Positions 1-12,319 are shown, numbered from the stretch's first letter. The stretch is 64,000 bases of DNA from Streptococcus pasteurianus (GCF_004843545.1 NZ_CP039457.1:1578501-1642500), one strand, 5' to 3'. Notes: generated from the letters alone by a model not told the origin. Numbers and translations are program-made.

Positions 1-1208
1 ATCGCTTGTACAACTGTTGAAATCACTAGTTCAAAAACAGGTTGAAAATCACTAAAGCTAACTAAATCTTGTTCAGATAAACTATCAAAACCGCTTGATA
101 CAAAAACATTAATAATGGCTTCAATATAAAAGACCATTAAGGTTAAAAAGCCAGTCAATACTGGAAAAAAACTAGCCCCTAACATTAATTTGATGGTATT
201 AAAAATCACATCTTGCATTCTTGGTGCTAGTGACACAATTAAGGCTAATGGAAAAGCAATCATTAAGAAAATCACTAATAACTGTGCCACAAAAGACATT
301 AATTGAATCAAGATTAGCGGTAAGCCTAAAATAATCGCTTCAACAATTTTCAAAATCACATAGAGACATTTAATCACAATGTAATCACTAACAGCTGAAA
401 CCCAACGATTTTTTTCCTCTCCATCATCTGCACCATGTCCTATATCATCTAAATAACCACCTTGCTTTCTATCAGCATCACGTTCGCTTGGCTTTACTTT
501 TTGAAATTTACCATCTACTACAGAACCAAGAACCTTTGAATCATCAAAATCTTCTGTTGCACCTGTTTGATTGTTCATATATTTACCATCAAGACGACCT
601 GTATTGACATAGATATAGGCTGCATAAGCCGTTCTGGCAATATAATTATCCGCAACAGATGTTTCTGAACTGATTGTGTTATCATCATTTTCAGGATTGA
701 CAATGCTCATGTTAGAAATCGTCGTGCTAGCAGAGGTTGCCACATTGTGAATTGTATCCAAAACATAAATACCACCAGATGTATTTTGCATAGTGCCAAA
801 ATACCCTAAGCCAAGCATAATCACCGCAAATAAATGCAATAATCGACGTCCAACATCACCTTTTGAAAAAGTATAACCAATAAAAATACTAAAAGCCGTT
901 ACGGCTATCACAAGATACAAAAGAGAATTGTTATAATTCCCTGAACCTGCTAAACCATTCCATAAGTTTTTAGACGTGTCATAAACGGTATTTTTATAAA
1001 CATCATATAAATCAAAACTTTCAAAAAAGCGAAGAATTAACGAAATAAAGCCAACAATCAAATCTAAAATCATAAATGGACCATTGACAAATATTTCTGT
1101 TAAAATCTTCCAGACGGCACTAATATTAAGACTAGCAGTCGGTTCTATATAGGCTTTTAAGTCAAAAATCGAAACACCAGATACTTTATTATAGAGATTA
1201 ACTAAAAT
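1..1208 (-). pseudogene. VirB6-like conjugation membrane protein, body fragment (interrupted, runs off left edge)
   Basis: The minus strand is open from 1208 to the window edge without a stop and encodes several long hydrophobic segments around a hydrophilic loop, as in the VirB6/Orf15-like channel proteins that follow VirB4 in Tn916-type ICEs. The start codon is missing here. It lies at 16052, on the other side of the inserted element, 13 bases after the virB4 stop. Joining the two pieces through one copy of TTAACTAAAAT restores one frame (start MSSEDTTSILVNLYNKVSG). The channel protein is therefore split while the insertion is present, and precise excision would repair it. The missing C-terminal part, off window, normally carries a CHAP or lysozyme-type domain in some families; I cannot see whether it does here. 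Confidence 0.85.
1198..1208. repeat. Left copy of 11-bp direct repeat at IME junction
   Basis: TTAACTAAAAT occurs here and again at 16018-16028, flanking the inserted element. The VirB6-like frame is continuous if one copy is removed with the insert. Tn916-type integrases join A/T-rich coupling sequences rather than a fixed att site, so the repeat may be partly target and partly coupling sequence. Confidence 0.75.
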
Positions 1209-1290
1209 TATATATGTCTTTTTGACTATCTTTTTATATCTTCTCAAATGTCCGCAAAGCCTTATTTTATCGGCTCTACGGGCATTTTGC

Positions 1291-1367
1291 TTTTGTGGTA
1301 AACCTCACATATCTAGGTCTATCTTCTTATATTTTCGCTATCAAGCGTGGTTAAAATCGTGGTAAAT
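1291..1367. repeat. Integrase arm-type (DR2-like) repeats, left end
   Basis: Copies of the motif CGTGGTAAA occur as TGTGGTAAA (1294-1302), GCGTGGTTAAA (1345-1355) and TCGTGGTAAA (1358-1367), next to the integrase gene. In Tn916 such DR2 repeats bind the integrase N-terminal domain. The same motif recurs at the other end of the element. Confidence 0.6.
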
Positions 1368-1372
1368 ACTTC

Positions 1373-2566
1373 TTATGCGATTAGACGCTGAACCTCTGAT
1401 TTTGCGGTATCTATGGACGCATGAGCGTACCAGTTCATTGTGATATTGATATTTGAATGTCCCATGATATACTGTAAATCTTTTGGGTTCATGTTCTTGC
1501 TTGCCAGTCTTGTACAGAACGTATGGCGTAGCGTATGCGGTGTGATATGTGGTAAGGGATTGTCCTTGTGTTGCTTGTTGTATTTCTTTACCATACGGAC
1601 AAATAAGGCGTTGTAATCAATCGCAACTTTTGGCTTGCCTTTCTGATTGACAAATAGGAAATTGCTCTGTCCATCTATCACAAATGGTTCTGCCTTTGGA
1701 CGTTTCTTCATAACCCGTTGAAATGCCTGTATCGTTTCCTTGCTTAATGGCACTTGCCTTATTCCACTTTTCGTCTTAGGCGTTTCAATGTAATAGCCCT
1801 GTTCCTTGCTCTTTAATAACTGGTGGTCGATAATCATAACTTCATTCTTGAAATCAATGTCGGCTACTGTCAGTCCGCACAGTTCCGAAATACGAAGTCC
1901 TGTCTTTAATAATATCAGCACATCATCATAATGCTTGTGATACACATTGTCCGTCTTGATAAATGAGAGTAAGGCTTGTTCCTGTTCCTCTGTCAATGCG
2001 ACTTTCTCTTTGGTATCATTTTCTATGACTTCACTTAACTTAAAATCAAAAGGGTTCTTCCTTACACAATCGTCTTGTATGGCGATATAGAATGACGCCT
2101 TTAACGAGCGTTTATGGTTGTTAATGGTGTTATAGGAAAAGCCTTTGTCTTTCATGCGTAACGCCCATTCTTTAGCGTCAGAGGGTTTGATTGTATCAAT
2201 GCTCCTAGCACCTAACTTGTCCTCTTTCAATAACCGCATGAGTTGTTCCCTTTGTTTCTGTGTGCTTTTCTTTACATTTGCCCTCTGTGCGTTCTGTTTG
2301 GCGTAAAGTTGGCAAAGCGTCATTTTCTTGCCTGTGCTGTCGATACCGTCCTCAATATCCCGTCTTATCTGCTGTTCCAGTTCTCGAAGTGAGGGTTTTT
2401 CCCGTTTCCCCTTTGGTGTGGGGTCTGTGGGCGTCAATCTCCAAGCATACACATATTTTGTGTTTCCAAATGCGTCTACATATTTATATAAGTATTTTCC
2501 GTCTGTTCGTTGGCTCTCTCCAGTATGCAGGATACGACCTTTGTTATCCCGTCTTTTTTCTTTCAT
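1373..2566 (-). CDS. int: Tyrosine integrase, Tn1549/Tn916 family
   Basis: This 397-residue tyrosine recombinase excises and inserts the element through A/T-rich sites with a coupling sequence. Residues 1-80 form the arm-binding domain, about 90-180 the core-binding SAM-like domain, and the rest the catalytic domain. The catalytic signatures are visible: TGLRISELCG (first Arg), PHTLRHTFCT (HxxR) and a C-terminal GHSNINITMNWYAHA with the nucleophilic Tyr. Length and sequence match my recollection of the Tn1549 integrase and are clearly related to the 405-residue Tn916 Int. It is the first gene at the left end, with xis just upstream. It appears intact. Confidence 0.95.
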   Translation of the reverse strand: MKEKRRDNKGRILHTGESQRTDGKYLYKYVDAFGNTKYVYAWRLTPTDPTPKGKREKPSLRELEQQIRRDIEDGIDSTGKKMTLCQLYAKQNAQRANVKKSTQKQREQLMRLLKEDKLGARSIDTIKPSDAKEWALRMKDKGFSYNTINNHKRSLKASFYIAIQDDCVRKNPFDFKLSEVIENDTKEKVALTEEQEQALLSFIKTDNVYHKHYDDVLILLKTGLRISELCGLTVADIDFKNEVMIIDHQLLKSKEQGYYIETPKTKSGIRQVPLSKETIQAFQRVMKKRPKAEPFVIDGQSNFLFVNQKGKPKVAIDYNALFVRMVKKYNKQHKDNPLPHITPHTLRHTFCTRLASKNMNPKDLQYIMGHSNINITMNWYAHASIDTAKSEVQRLIA

Positions 2567-2644
2567 GGTGTCTGCTCCTTTCCTTGTTGGAAAGAGCCTT
2601 GATATGACTTGTGTTCATCATAACACATACAAGGCTCATTTGCA

Positions 2645-2851
2645 TTAGATTGCGTCCAATTTATCAATAATCTGTTCAAACTGTCGGCGTTTAATCTGTA
2701 TGCGGTTGCCATTCATAATGAGCCAGCCAGCGTCCTTGTTTTCCTCTGCCAATCGTCTTAACTTGTTTTCTCCGATACGGAAATACTTTGACGCTTCTTC
2801 AATGGTAAGGGTATATTTTTCCCATACGGGAATATCCTGTGCATTACTCAT
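2645..2851 (-). CDS. xis: Excisionase, Tn916 Xis family
   Basis: A 68-residue winged-helix excisionase that bends the element ends and directs Int towards excision. The sequence around [19 protein letters not shown] is nearly that of Tn916 Xis, which is 67 residues long. I chose the ATG at 2851 because it follows a GAGGGGGTG ribosome site and gives the family length; an upstream in-frame start would add five residues. It overlaps the end of the relaxase gene by eight bases and is followed by int, so the three are probably cotranscribed. Confidence 0.95.
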   Translation of the reverse strand: MSNAQDIPVWEKYTLTIEEASKYFRIGENKLRRLAEENKDAGWLIMNGNRIQIKRRQFEQIIDKLDAI

Positions 2852-3986
2852 AAAACACCCCCTCACTTTCGATTACATTTGCTATATCCGTACACATCTG
2901 TTCCACAAGCATTTCCTGTTTTTCGGAAAGGTGGGTACATTCATCAATCATTTTCATGTAGTTTGAACCTGTCAGCCTGTCGATTTCCTCTATCATCACG
3001 ATTGACGGCATGACCTGTCTTTCCAGCCATTGCAGAGTGCGTTCCATATTGACAGGTACGGGGTTCATTTCAAAAGGTAAACTGTCATGGGAAATGAATA
3101 TCTCCCACAACGGATAGTCGGGAAATTGCACAAAATCAGTAATAAGGTAAAACACCAGCCCATGAGGGTTATATGTCAATAACAATTCCTCAACTGCCTG
3201 TACTGCCTTTTTATCACGCAGACGAATTTCAAAACGGTTGATAATATCCGTATGTTTCTTTTTCGCTGCCTGTTCCTTTTGCTTTTCATATAAGCAGAAA
3301 TATTTTGTGCTTGCCTTTGAGCCGATATAAAGGGTGCTTGCTAAATTACGGTTTTTTCCGCTTAATTTTCCACCTTGCACATTTTCATAGTTTTTACAGC
3401 GACATTCCGCACCGCCATTTTTGTATTTTTCAGATAGCACAGGAATATCCAGTAGACCGCACATATCATTGATTGCCAAGTCAAAACGTCGGATAACACC
3501 GCCACAATCAAGACAGCGGTTCAAGAATGAATACCAATCTCTGTTCTGTGCCTGTAAGACATATTCCATGTTGCGTGAGCCTGCTCCTTTTAATTCCAAG
3601 AATACGCCCATGTGTTCATCATCAGAAGCCATGACCTTGATTTCCCCGTAGGCGTAATGCTCCTTATAGCCATAATATCCATAGTCATAATGGATAAAAT
3701 AATCTGCTTTCATGCCAAGCACCTTTCGGATAATTTCCAATGCGTCAGTCGTTGGAAAACGGACAGACAGATAATCAACGAGCAGATAAAAAGGCTTATC
3801 GCAGATATAGTAATTCAGACAACGCAGGATAATATTTTGTGTTTCCTTGCTGGCGTTGGCTTTTCCGTTCTCAAAGCGGTTGATACTATATCTTGATACA
3901 TGGGTAAGACTTGCAAGTTCTCCTTGTGAAAGACCGCTAGCAAGACGTTTGTTTTTCATTTCAAGTGCAAATTCTAAATTGTTCAT
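2844..3986 (-). CDS. mobT: MobT relaxase / replication initiator of the IME (Rep_trans family, with HTH)
   Basis: Residues 1-60 form an XRE-type helix-turn-helix ([21 protein letters not shown]) and the rest is a Rep_trans-type domain (PF02486-like) found in MobT relaxases and rolling-circle initiators. It nicks oriT and leads the strand into a conjugation channel. Motifs include YLSVRFP near the domain start and RFDLAIND in the core. I chose the ATG at 3986 after GGAGG; an upstream frame extension has no good ribosome site. The oriT-like hairpin at 4130-4157 lies directly upstream. It is related to, but clearly different from, the ICE relaxase at 24774-26024, which has the same domain order. 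Confidence 0.88.
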   Translation of the reverse strand: MNNLEFALEMKNKRLASGLSQGELASLTHVSRYSINRFENGKANASKETQNIILRCLNYYICDKPFYLLVDYLSVRFPTTDALEIIRKVLGMKADYFIHYDYGYYGYKEHYAYGEIKVMASDDEHMGVFLELKGAGSRNMEYVLQAQNRDWYSFLNRCLDCGGVIRRFDLAINDMCGLLDIPVLSEKYKNGGAECRCKNYENVQGGKLSGKNRNLASTLYIGSKASTKYFCLYEKQKEQAAKKKHTDIINRFEIRLRDKKAVQAVEELLLTYNPHGLVFYLITDFVQFPDYPLWEIFISHDSLPFEMNPVPVNMERTLQWLERQVMPSIVMIEEIDRLTGSNYMKMIDECTHLSEKQEMLVEQMCTDIANVIESEGVFYE

Positions 3987-4129
3987 TGTATTCCTCCAAT
4001 CCCACAATAGCCTTGAAATACCTGTAAACCACTATTCAAAAGAATGTGAAGTTACTATCTTCTTAAAACTTCTCATTACTACTCACAGGTTTGGGGTTGT
4101 ATGGTTTTTGACTTGTCTTTTGTGAAATA

Positions 4130-4246
4130 GTGCCCCCCTGTTAGATAACGGGGGCACAGTCAAGGCTCGCAGGCTCGCCAGCCGACAAAGCATTTCTTCC
4201 CCTTGACACAAGGTGTCATGGCGGTAAGCCTGAGAGGCTTCCGCCA
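4130..4246. other. oriT: Probable oriT of the IME
   Basis: A hairpin with an 8-bp stem (GTGCCCCC at 4130-4137, GGGGGCAC at 4150-4157) and loop TGTTAGATAAC-like sequence sits upstream of the relaxase gene. It is followed by a second hairpin (TGGCGG 4219-4224, CCGCCA 4241-4246). The core CCCCCCT..TTAGA..ACGGGGG is shared with the ICE oriT at 26151-26178 and resembles oriT of Tn916 and ICEBs1. The nick site itself is not shown by sequence alone. The wider gap 3987-4512 holds nothing else I recognise. Confidence 0.7.
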
Positions 4247-4512
4247 CCGTGTCAGAAATACTTTGTCAGCAAGTCCTGTTTTGCCTTTTCTAACAAGTTC
4301 CATTTCAACCAATATTCATATCTACGGGTTTAATCAGATGGGTATTTCTTTTTGAATGTTTTTGTATTTCATGCTATTGTGCTTATTCACTCACAATAGC
4401 ATAGTAATTCTTATATGCTTATTTGTCAATATCTTTTTTTGTCTTTACAAATCATATTAAGCATGATAGACTTATAACAGTGAAGATATAACGAGATATG
4501 GAGGGTTGTGCA

Positions 4513-5133
4513 ATGAAAATAAGCCATTTAGGAAATAATATACAGACCATAAGAAAATTTAGGGGAATGAAACAACAGGAACTTGCGGACAAAATCGGTA
4601 TCAATATGCAGAGCCTTTCCAAGATTGAAAGAGGGTTGAACTATCCTGCTTATGAAACGCTGGAAAAGATAATGGAAGTGCTGGACGTAACGCCGAATGA
4701 ATTATTATCGGGAGAATGGAAGTATGTCAATCAGTCTGAAAAAGAAGTCTGTCAGTTTTTAAGAACAGAAGAACGTCTAAATGCAGAACTGAAACACGGA
4801 CACTATGATAACTTCTTTGACAGCGAGGAAGAATGGCTGGAATATGAGTTGGAAAAGTTACGGGAATACATTACAGACTATATCAACGGGAAAAGCATTG
4901 AAGCGTCCGACCTTTACCCAATCAAAGAATTTATCCAGCATTTGAAGTTTCAAAAATTACTAGACCGCTATGATGATTTATACAGTATGGATATGTTTGG
5001 GGAAAGCATAGAGGGACATAAATATAGGACACCTTATCAAGTCGTGAAAATGATAAATCCGAACTCAAAAGAGGATATGGAACTGTTACGGGAAGTATTA
5101 AGGAATAACCATTTTGATGATGAGGACGAGTAA
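4513..5133 (+). CDS. XRE-family transcriptional regulator of the IME
   Basis: A 206-residue protein with an N-terminal helix-turn-helix (residues ~9-60, KQQELADKIGINMQSLSKIE), an acidic linker and a C-terminal part of unknown fold. It is transcribed away from the mobT-xis-int genes and probably represses or times their expression. I chose the ATG at 4513 because GGAGG precedes it by seven bases. A strong terminator follows at 5166-5227. The DNA target is not visible from sequence. Confidence 0.8.
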   Translation: MKISHLGNNIQTIRKFRGMKQQELADKIGINMQSLSKIERGLNYPAYETLEKIMEVLDVTPNELLSGEWKYVNQSEKEVCQFLRTEERLNAELKHGHYDNFFDSEEEWLEYELEKLREYITDYINGKSIEASDLYPIKEFIQHLKFQKLLDRYDDLYSMDMFGESIEGHKYRTPYQVVKMINPNSKEDMELLREVLRNNHFDDEDE

Positions 5134-5165
5134 TCTTTTTCCTCTTGCGAGAAGATACAGCAAAC

Positions 5166-5227
5166 AAAAAGCCCGATCAAGAGTGCAAAGCACCACCAAT
5201 GGTGGCAAGCTCTTGACAGGGCTTTTT
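5166..5227 (+). terminator. Intrinsic terminator after the IME regulator
   Basis: AAAAAGCCC (5166-5174) pairs with GGGCTTTTT (5219-5227), with inner pairing CAAGAG/CTCTTG and CCACC/GGTGG, followed by T-rich sequence. Confidence 0.85.
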
Positions 5228-5380
5228 CTTTTCTGTTGTGGGTACTCAAGAGGAAAAAAGGAAAAGTGTGATGTCTCAATTTTTTTATCTTGCACGCATA
5301 AAAAGATTGAAAGAGGTGTTTGTTTCCAGTATAATGTTTTTTGTATAGAAGCAAGGATTGAATTTTTTTGAAAGAAAGGG

Positions 5381-5410
5381 TTGACAGTCATGTTCACACA
5401 TTGTTACGCT
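5381..5410 (+). promoter_or_regulatory. Possible promoter for the LRR surface protein
   Basis: A consensus -35 (TTGACA, 5381-5386) is followed 17-18 bases later by only a poor -10 (TTACGC or TACGCT). Transcription from it would start at the GACA repeat tract. Confidence 0.35.
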
Positions 5411-5413
5411 TGC

Positions 5414-5455
<42 letters not shown>

Positions 5456-5579
5456 TAAATTCTGCCCTTTTTTCAATTCTATCAATAATAAACAGAACGC
5501 ACAGATTATCCAGTTATAAGGGGGAGTTTGTGCGTTTTTCTATGCAAAGAATTTATGAAAAATAAGGAGTGAACAAACT

Positions 5580-7742
5580 ATGAAGAAAAAACAAGTCCTT
5601 GCAGTAAGTTCCGCATTGATGATTGGAACAACAACTGCACTTACAGGGCTTCCTACTCCTGTCATGGCACAGGAAAACACAGAAGTTGTGCAGGAAGCCG
5701 TTGTAGAAGAAAACAAGACAGAGCAAGTTCCTGTGGAACAGAAAACAGAAAACGCAGAAGTACAAGAGAATATAACAGACAAGGAACAGGAAGAAACTGC
5801 TGAAAATGCAGAAACTTTAAAAGAAGAAAGTACAAAACAGGAAACACCTGCAACACCAGAAAAAGAAGTGGTTACCGAAGATAAGACCGTTGAAGCAAGC
5901 AAAAATACAGAAGTAAAAGCTGGAAGCATTGCTATTGATGAAGCACATTTTCCAGACAAAGTATTTAGAGAACAAATCATTGCAGAATTTGATAAAGACG
6001 GCGATAGTGTGTTATCTGTTGATGAAATATCAAAAGCCCAATTCTTAAACTTGCATGATATGAAAACGATATCTTCATTAGAGGGTATTCAATATCTAAC
6101 AAATTTGCAGTCTTTAGATGTTTCTACGACTTCTGTTTCAGACTTAAGTCCGGTTAAAAACTCATCTTTAAAAAGATTAGATTGTCGTTCTTCAAAAGTA
6201 AGAAGCGTTGATTTAACACGTTATCCGAATTTGGAAGCTTTCGTTTGCGATAATACATCAATTAACAGTCTTGATGTATCTAAGAATGAAAAATTGAATA
6301 CGTTATTTGCAGATAGTACCTCTATTTCCAATTTAGATGTAACAAACAATCCTAACTTAGAACAACTATCTTGTAGCAATACAGGATTAATGGAACTTGA
6401 TGTCACACATAATCCGCAATTAGTCACTTTAGATATAGGAGATACAAAAGTAAAAACACTTGATATAAGTAAGAACCCTAATTTGAAACAACTATCATGT
6501 TATATGACAAATATAGCTGAATTAGATGTAACAAAAAACACAAAACTGACACGCCTTTTTTGTCATGATACAACTATTAAAAAATTAGATTTAAGCAATA
6601 ATTTAGAACTTGAAATGCTACGTTGCGGTGAAATTTTTGAACAAGGGATAAGAGGTCTTGATATAAGTAAAAACACAAAAATTAAAAAATTAATTTGCGA
6701 TGATTTATACTGGTTAAATGTCGGAGAGAATAAAGTTCTTGAAAATAATCATGCTTTTGTAGGCAACGGTTATATTGATATTAAAGGGAATAAAATCGAC
6801 TTAAAAAAAGATGTTGAACAAGGAATAGATATTTCAAAAGTAAAAGTTACTGCAAATGGAACTTTAGATAAAGATACAGGAATTATAACGGTAGATGATG
6901 TAAAAAAACCAGTTACTTATGAGTATGATTGCGGTACTTATAAAGACGGAAACGTTGTTTTAAAAGTAGAATTATCGTTAAACTCACAAGGAGAAGATAA
7001 TACAGCACCAACTATTTCTGCAAATGATGTTACATTGAATGTAGGCGATACTTTCGACCCATTGGCAAATGTAACAGCAACAGATAAAGAGGACGGAACT
7101 ATCACTTTGACAAAAGATAATATTGTTGCAAATGATGTAGATACTTCTAAGGCTGGTACTTACCATGTGACTTATAAAGTAACAGATAAAAACGGAGCTT
7201 CTGCTAAAAAAACGATTACTGTAACTGTGAAACAAAATACAGGCGACCTTAACTCTGCTCCAATCATTTCAGCAAATGATGTTACATTGAATGTAGGCGA
7301 TACGTTCGACCCATTGGCAAATGTGACAGCAACAGATAAAGAGGACGGAACGATTATTTTAACAAAAGATAACATTATTGCAAATGATGTAGATACTTCT
7401 AAGGCTGGCACTTATCATGTAACTTTCCGTGTAGTAGATAAAAATGGTGCAATTACTGAAAAAACAATTACAGTTACCGTAAAAGAAAAAGTAACAAATA
7501 AACCTGTAAGTCCACAACAGCCACAGAAACCGAGCAAGCCAACTACTCCAACAAAGCCTAGCGGACAAAAGAACCCTGTAAAAACAGGTGATATGACAAA
7601 CGTAGGATTGTTTACTTCTATGTTTGCTGGTTCAACCGGTGTATTAGCTGTTTTATTAACGACAAAAACATACCCAGGAGGACTTTTACATGACCCAAGT
7701 ACATTTTACACTGAAAAGCGAAGAGATTCAAAGCATTATTGA
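5580..7742 (+). CDS. Surface LRR/Ig-like protein with C-terminus replaced by IS256-derived sequence
   Basis: Residues 1-30 are a signal peptide. A Glu/Thr-rich region follows, then about nine leucine-rich repeats of ~21 residues (LDVSKNxxLxxLxC type, roughly residues 160-390) and two DUF5011-like Ig domains (about 475-635). A proline-rich linker leads to a sorting-like motif PVKTG at 666-670 and a hydrophobic segment. After residue 696 the frame runs into IS256 leader DNA and ends with a foreign tail (TYPGGLLHDPS...). The tail contains KRR, so cell-wall sorting may or may not survive. Function is probably adhesion or contact; ligand unknown. The start at 5580 follows AAGGAGTG. Confidence 0.8.
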   Translation: MKKKQVLAVSSALMIGTTTALTGLPTPVMAQENTEVVQEAVVEENKTEQVPVEQKTENAEVQENITDKEQEETAENAETLKEESTKQETPATPEKEVVTEDKTVEASKNTEVKAGSIAIDEAHFPDKVFREQIIAEFDKDGDSVLSVDEISKAQFLNLHDMKTISSLEGIQYLTNLQSLDVSTTSVSDLSPVKNSSLKRLDCRSSKVRSVDLTRYPNLEAFVCDNTSINSLDVSKNEKLNTLFADSTSISNLDVTNNPNLEQLSCSNTGLMELDVTHNPQLVTLDIGDTKVKTLDISKNPNLKQLSCYMTNIAELDVTKNTKLTRLFCHDTTIKKLDLSNNLELEMLRCGEIFEQGIRGLDISKNTKIKKLICDDLYWLNVGENKVLENNHAFVGNGYIDIKGNKIDLKKDVEQGIDISKVKVTANGTLDKDTGIITVDDVKKPVTYEYDCGTYKDGNVVLKVELSLNSQGEDNTAPTISANDVTLNVGDTFDPLANVTATDKEDGTITLTKDNIVANDVDTSKAGTYHVTYKVTDKNGASAKKTITVTVKQNTGDLNSAPIISANDVTLNVGDTFDPLANVTATDKEDGTIILTKDNIIANDVDTSKAGTYHVTFRVVDKNGAITEKTITVTVKEKVTNKPVSPQQPQKPSKPTTPTKPSGQKNPVKTGDMTNVGLFTSMFAGSTGVLAVLLTTKTYPGGLLHDPSTFYTEKRRDSKHY
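7005..7484 (+). repeat. Tandem Ig-like domain repeat inside the LRR protein
   Basis: Two near-identical units (7005-7232 and 7257-7484, period 252 bases or 84 codons) share the same nucleotide sequence for most of their length. This suggests recent duplication and leaves a substrate for recombination that would add or remove domains. Confidence 0.85.
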
Positions 7743-8862
7743 ATATTCTGTAAAGGATGACGTTTCTAAAAATATTTTAACAACGGTATTTAATCAACTA
7801 ATGGAAAATCAACGAACAGAATATATTCAAGCAAAAGAATATGAACGAACAGAAAACCGACAAAGTCAACGAAATGGCTATTATGAGCGCAGCTTTACGA
7901 CACGTGTAGGCACGCTAGAATTAAAAGTACCCAGAACACGTGATGGCCATTTTTCACCCACAGTGTTTGAACGTTATCAACGAAACGAAAAAGCCCTCAT
8001 GGCTTCAATGTTGGAAATGTATGTATCAGGCGTTTCAACTCGTAAAGTATCAAAAATTGTGGAAGAACTTTGTGGTAAATCCGTCTCTAAGTCCTTCGTT
8101 TCTAGCTTAACAGAACAGCTAGAACCTATGGTTAACGAGTGGCAGAATCGTTTATTATCAGAAAAAAATTATCCTTACTTAATGACCGATGTACTCTATA
8201 TAAAAGTACGAGAAGAAAATCGAGTACTCTCAAAAAGCTGTCATATAGCGATTGGAATAACCAAAGATGGCGACCGTGAAATTATCGGCTTCATGATTCA
8301 AAGTGGCGAAAGCGAAGAGACCTGGACAACATTTTTTGAATACCTAAAAGAACGCGGTTTACAAGGTACGGAACTCGTTATTTCTGATGCGCACAAAGGA
8401 TTAGTCTCTGCCATTAGAAAATCCTTCACCAACGTAAGTTGGCAAAGATGCCAAGTTCACTTCCTAAGAAATATCTTTACCACCATTCCTAAAAAAAATT
8501 CAAAATCTTTCAGAGAAGCTGTTAAAGGAATTTTTAAGTTCACAGATATTAACTTAGCGCGTGAGGCTAAAAATCGATTGATTCATGATTATATCGATCA
8601 ACCAAAATATTCAAAAGCTTGCGCATCATTGGATGATGGATTCGAAGACGCCTTTCAATATACCGTACAAGGAAATTCCCACAATCGACTAAAGAGTACC
8701 AATCTAATTGAACGACTGAATCAAGAAGTACGCAGAAGAGAAAAGATTATTCGCATCTTCCCCAATCAAACATCAGCCAATCGCTTAATTGGAGCCGTTC
8801 TTATGGACCTACATGATGAATGGATTTATTCTTCAAGAAAATACATCAATTTTGATAAGTAG
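7690..8862 (+). CDS. tnp: IS256 transposase
   Basis: This 390-residue protein appears identical to the IS256 transposase as I know it. It belongs to the DDE transposases of the MULE-like IS256 family. Catalytic acids lie in YLMTDVLYIKV, VISDAHKGL and NLIERLNQEVRRR, with an all-helical insertion between the last two. The gene follows GGAGGACTTTTAC and is intact although the left end of the element is lost. It could still act in trans on other IS256 copies. Confidence 0.98.
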   Translation: MTQVHFTLKSEEIQSIIEYSVKDDVSKNILTTVFNQLMENQRTEYIQAKEYERTENRQSQRNGYYERSFTTRVGTLELKVPRTRDGHFSPTVFERYQRNEKALMASMLEMYVSGVSTRKVSKIVEELCGKSVSKSFVSSLTEQLEPMVNEWQNRLLSEKNYPYLMTDVLYIKVREENRVLSKSCHIAIGITKDGDREIIGFMIQSGESEETWTTFFEYLKERGLQGTELVISDAHKGLVSAIRKSFTNVSWQRCQVHFLRNIFTTIPKKNSKSFREAVKGIFKFTDINLAREAKNRLIHDYIDQPKYSKACASLDDGFEDAFQYTVQGNSHNRLKSTNLIERLNQEVRRREKIIRIFPNQTSANRLIGAVLMDLHDEWIYSSRKYINFDK

Positions 8863-8885
8863 AAATGGTAAAAACATTGTATAGC

Positions 8886-8911
8886 ATTTTACACAGGAGT
8901 CTGGACTTGAC
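8886..8911. repeat. IS256 right terminal inverted repeat
   Basis: The sequence ending GGAGTCTGGACTTGAC, 24-49 bases after the transposase stop, is the known right end of IS256. The Tn4001 core begins straight after it. Confidence 0.8.
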
Positions 8912-8991
8912 TCACTTCCTTTATTATTTTTCATTTTTTTAAACTATTTAATACTAATGTCTTTTATAATAGCTTTTCATATATTATATAA

Positions 8992-10828
<1,837 letters not shown>

Positions 10829-10842
<14 letters not shown>

Positions 10843-12319
10843 AGCTAAACAAATCGAGTTGTGTGTCCGTTTTTGGGCGTTCTGCTAGCTTGTTTAAAGT
10901 CTCTTGAATGAATGTATGTTCTAAGTCAAAAAACTCTGACAGCGCCTTTATATAGCTTTCTTTTTCTTCTTTTTTTACTTTAATGATCGATAGCAACAAT
11001 GATTTAACACTAGCAAGTTGAATGCCACCATTTCTTCCTGGTTTAATCTTAAAGAAAATTTCCTGATTCGCCTTCAGTACCTTCAGCAATTTATCTAATG
11101 TCCGCTCAGGAATGCCTAGCGCTTCTCTAATCTCTTTTTTAGTCGTCACCAAATAAGGCTTGTATACATCACTTTTTTCGCTAATATAAGCCATTAAATC
11201 TTCTTTCCATTCTGACAAATGAACACGTTGACGTTCACTTCTTTTTTTCTTGAATTTAAACCACCCTTGACGGACAAATAAATCTTTACTGGTTAAATCA
11301 CTTGATACCCAAGCTTTGCAAAGAATGGTAATGTATTCCCTATTAGCCCCTTGATAGTTTTCTGAATAGGCACTTCTAACAAGTTTAATCACTTCTTTTT
11401 CTTCTAAGGGTTGATCTAATCGATTATTAAACTCAAACATATTATATTCGCACGTTTCGATTGAATAGCCTGAACTAAAGTAGGCTAAAGAGAGGGTAAA
11501 CATGACGTTATTACGCCCTATTAAACCCTTTTCTCCTGAAAATTTCGTTTCGTGCAATAAGAGATTAAACCAGGGTTCATCTACTTGTTTTTTGCCTTCT
11601 GTACCGCTTAAAACCGTTAGACTTGAACGAGTAAAGCCCTTATTATCTGTTTGTTTGAAAGACCAATCTTGCCATTCTTTGAAAGAATAACGGTAATTGG
11701 GATCAAAAAATTCTACATTGTCCGTTCTTGGTATACGAGCAATCCCAAAATGATTGCACGTTAGATCAACTGGCAAAGACTTTCCAAAATATTCTCGGAT
11801 ATTTTGCGAGATTATTTTGGCTGCTTTGACAGATTTAAATTCTGATTTTGAAGTCACATAAACTGGCGTTTCTAAAACAAAATATGCTTGATAACCTTTA
11901 TCAGATTTGATAATTAACGTAGGCATAAAACCTAAATCAATAGCTGTTGTTAAAATATCGCTTGCTGAAATAGTTTCTTTTGCCGTGTGAATATCAAAAT
12001 CAATAAAGAAGGTATTGATTTGTCTTAAATTGTTTTCAGAATGTCCTTTCGTGTATGAACGGTTTTCGTCTGCATACGTACCATAACGATAAACGTTTGG
12101 TGTCCAATGCGTAAATGTATCTTGATTTTCGTGAATCGCTTCTTCGGAAGTCAGAACAACGCCACGTCCGCCAATCATGCTTTTTTTTGAGCGATACGCA
12201 AAAATAGCCCCTTTGCTTTTACCTGGCTTGGTAGTGATTGAGCGAATTTTACTATTTTTAAATTTGTACTTTAACAAGCCGTCATGAAGCACAGTTTCTA
12301 CAACAAAAGGGATATTCAT
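10829..12319 (-). CDS. rep: Inc18 theta-plasmid replication initiator (RepS/RepE/RepR)
   Basis: This 496-residue protein matches the Rep of pSM19035, pAMbeta1 and pIP501. It binds the origin just downstream of its gene and opens it for DNA polymerase I-dependent theta replication. The central FFIDFDIH motif and a C-terminal winged-helix part are visible. The ribosome site GGAGAA precedes ATG 12319. The full control circuit (attenuator, RNAIII, Cop) is upstream. The gene ends at the Tn4001 junction, 14 bases inside the GNAT frame, so the downstream origin is probably lost. If so, the replicon is inactive. Confidence 0.95.

Larger units (their letters stand above)
7657..8911 (+). mobile_element. 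IS256, left end missing (part of a broken Tn4001)
   Basis: The transposase and right end match IS256 of Tn4001, but the left terminal repeat is absent. The LRR gene joins IS256 at AACGACAAAA (about 7658-7667), just upstream of the transposase ribosome site. The second IS256 copy that normally closes Tn4001 beyond the GNAT gene is also absent, so the unit cannot transpose as Tn4001. Confidence 0.85.
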
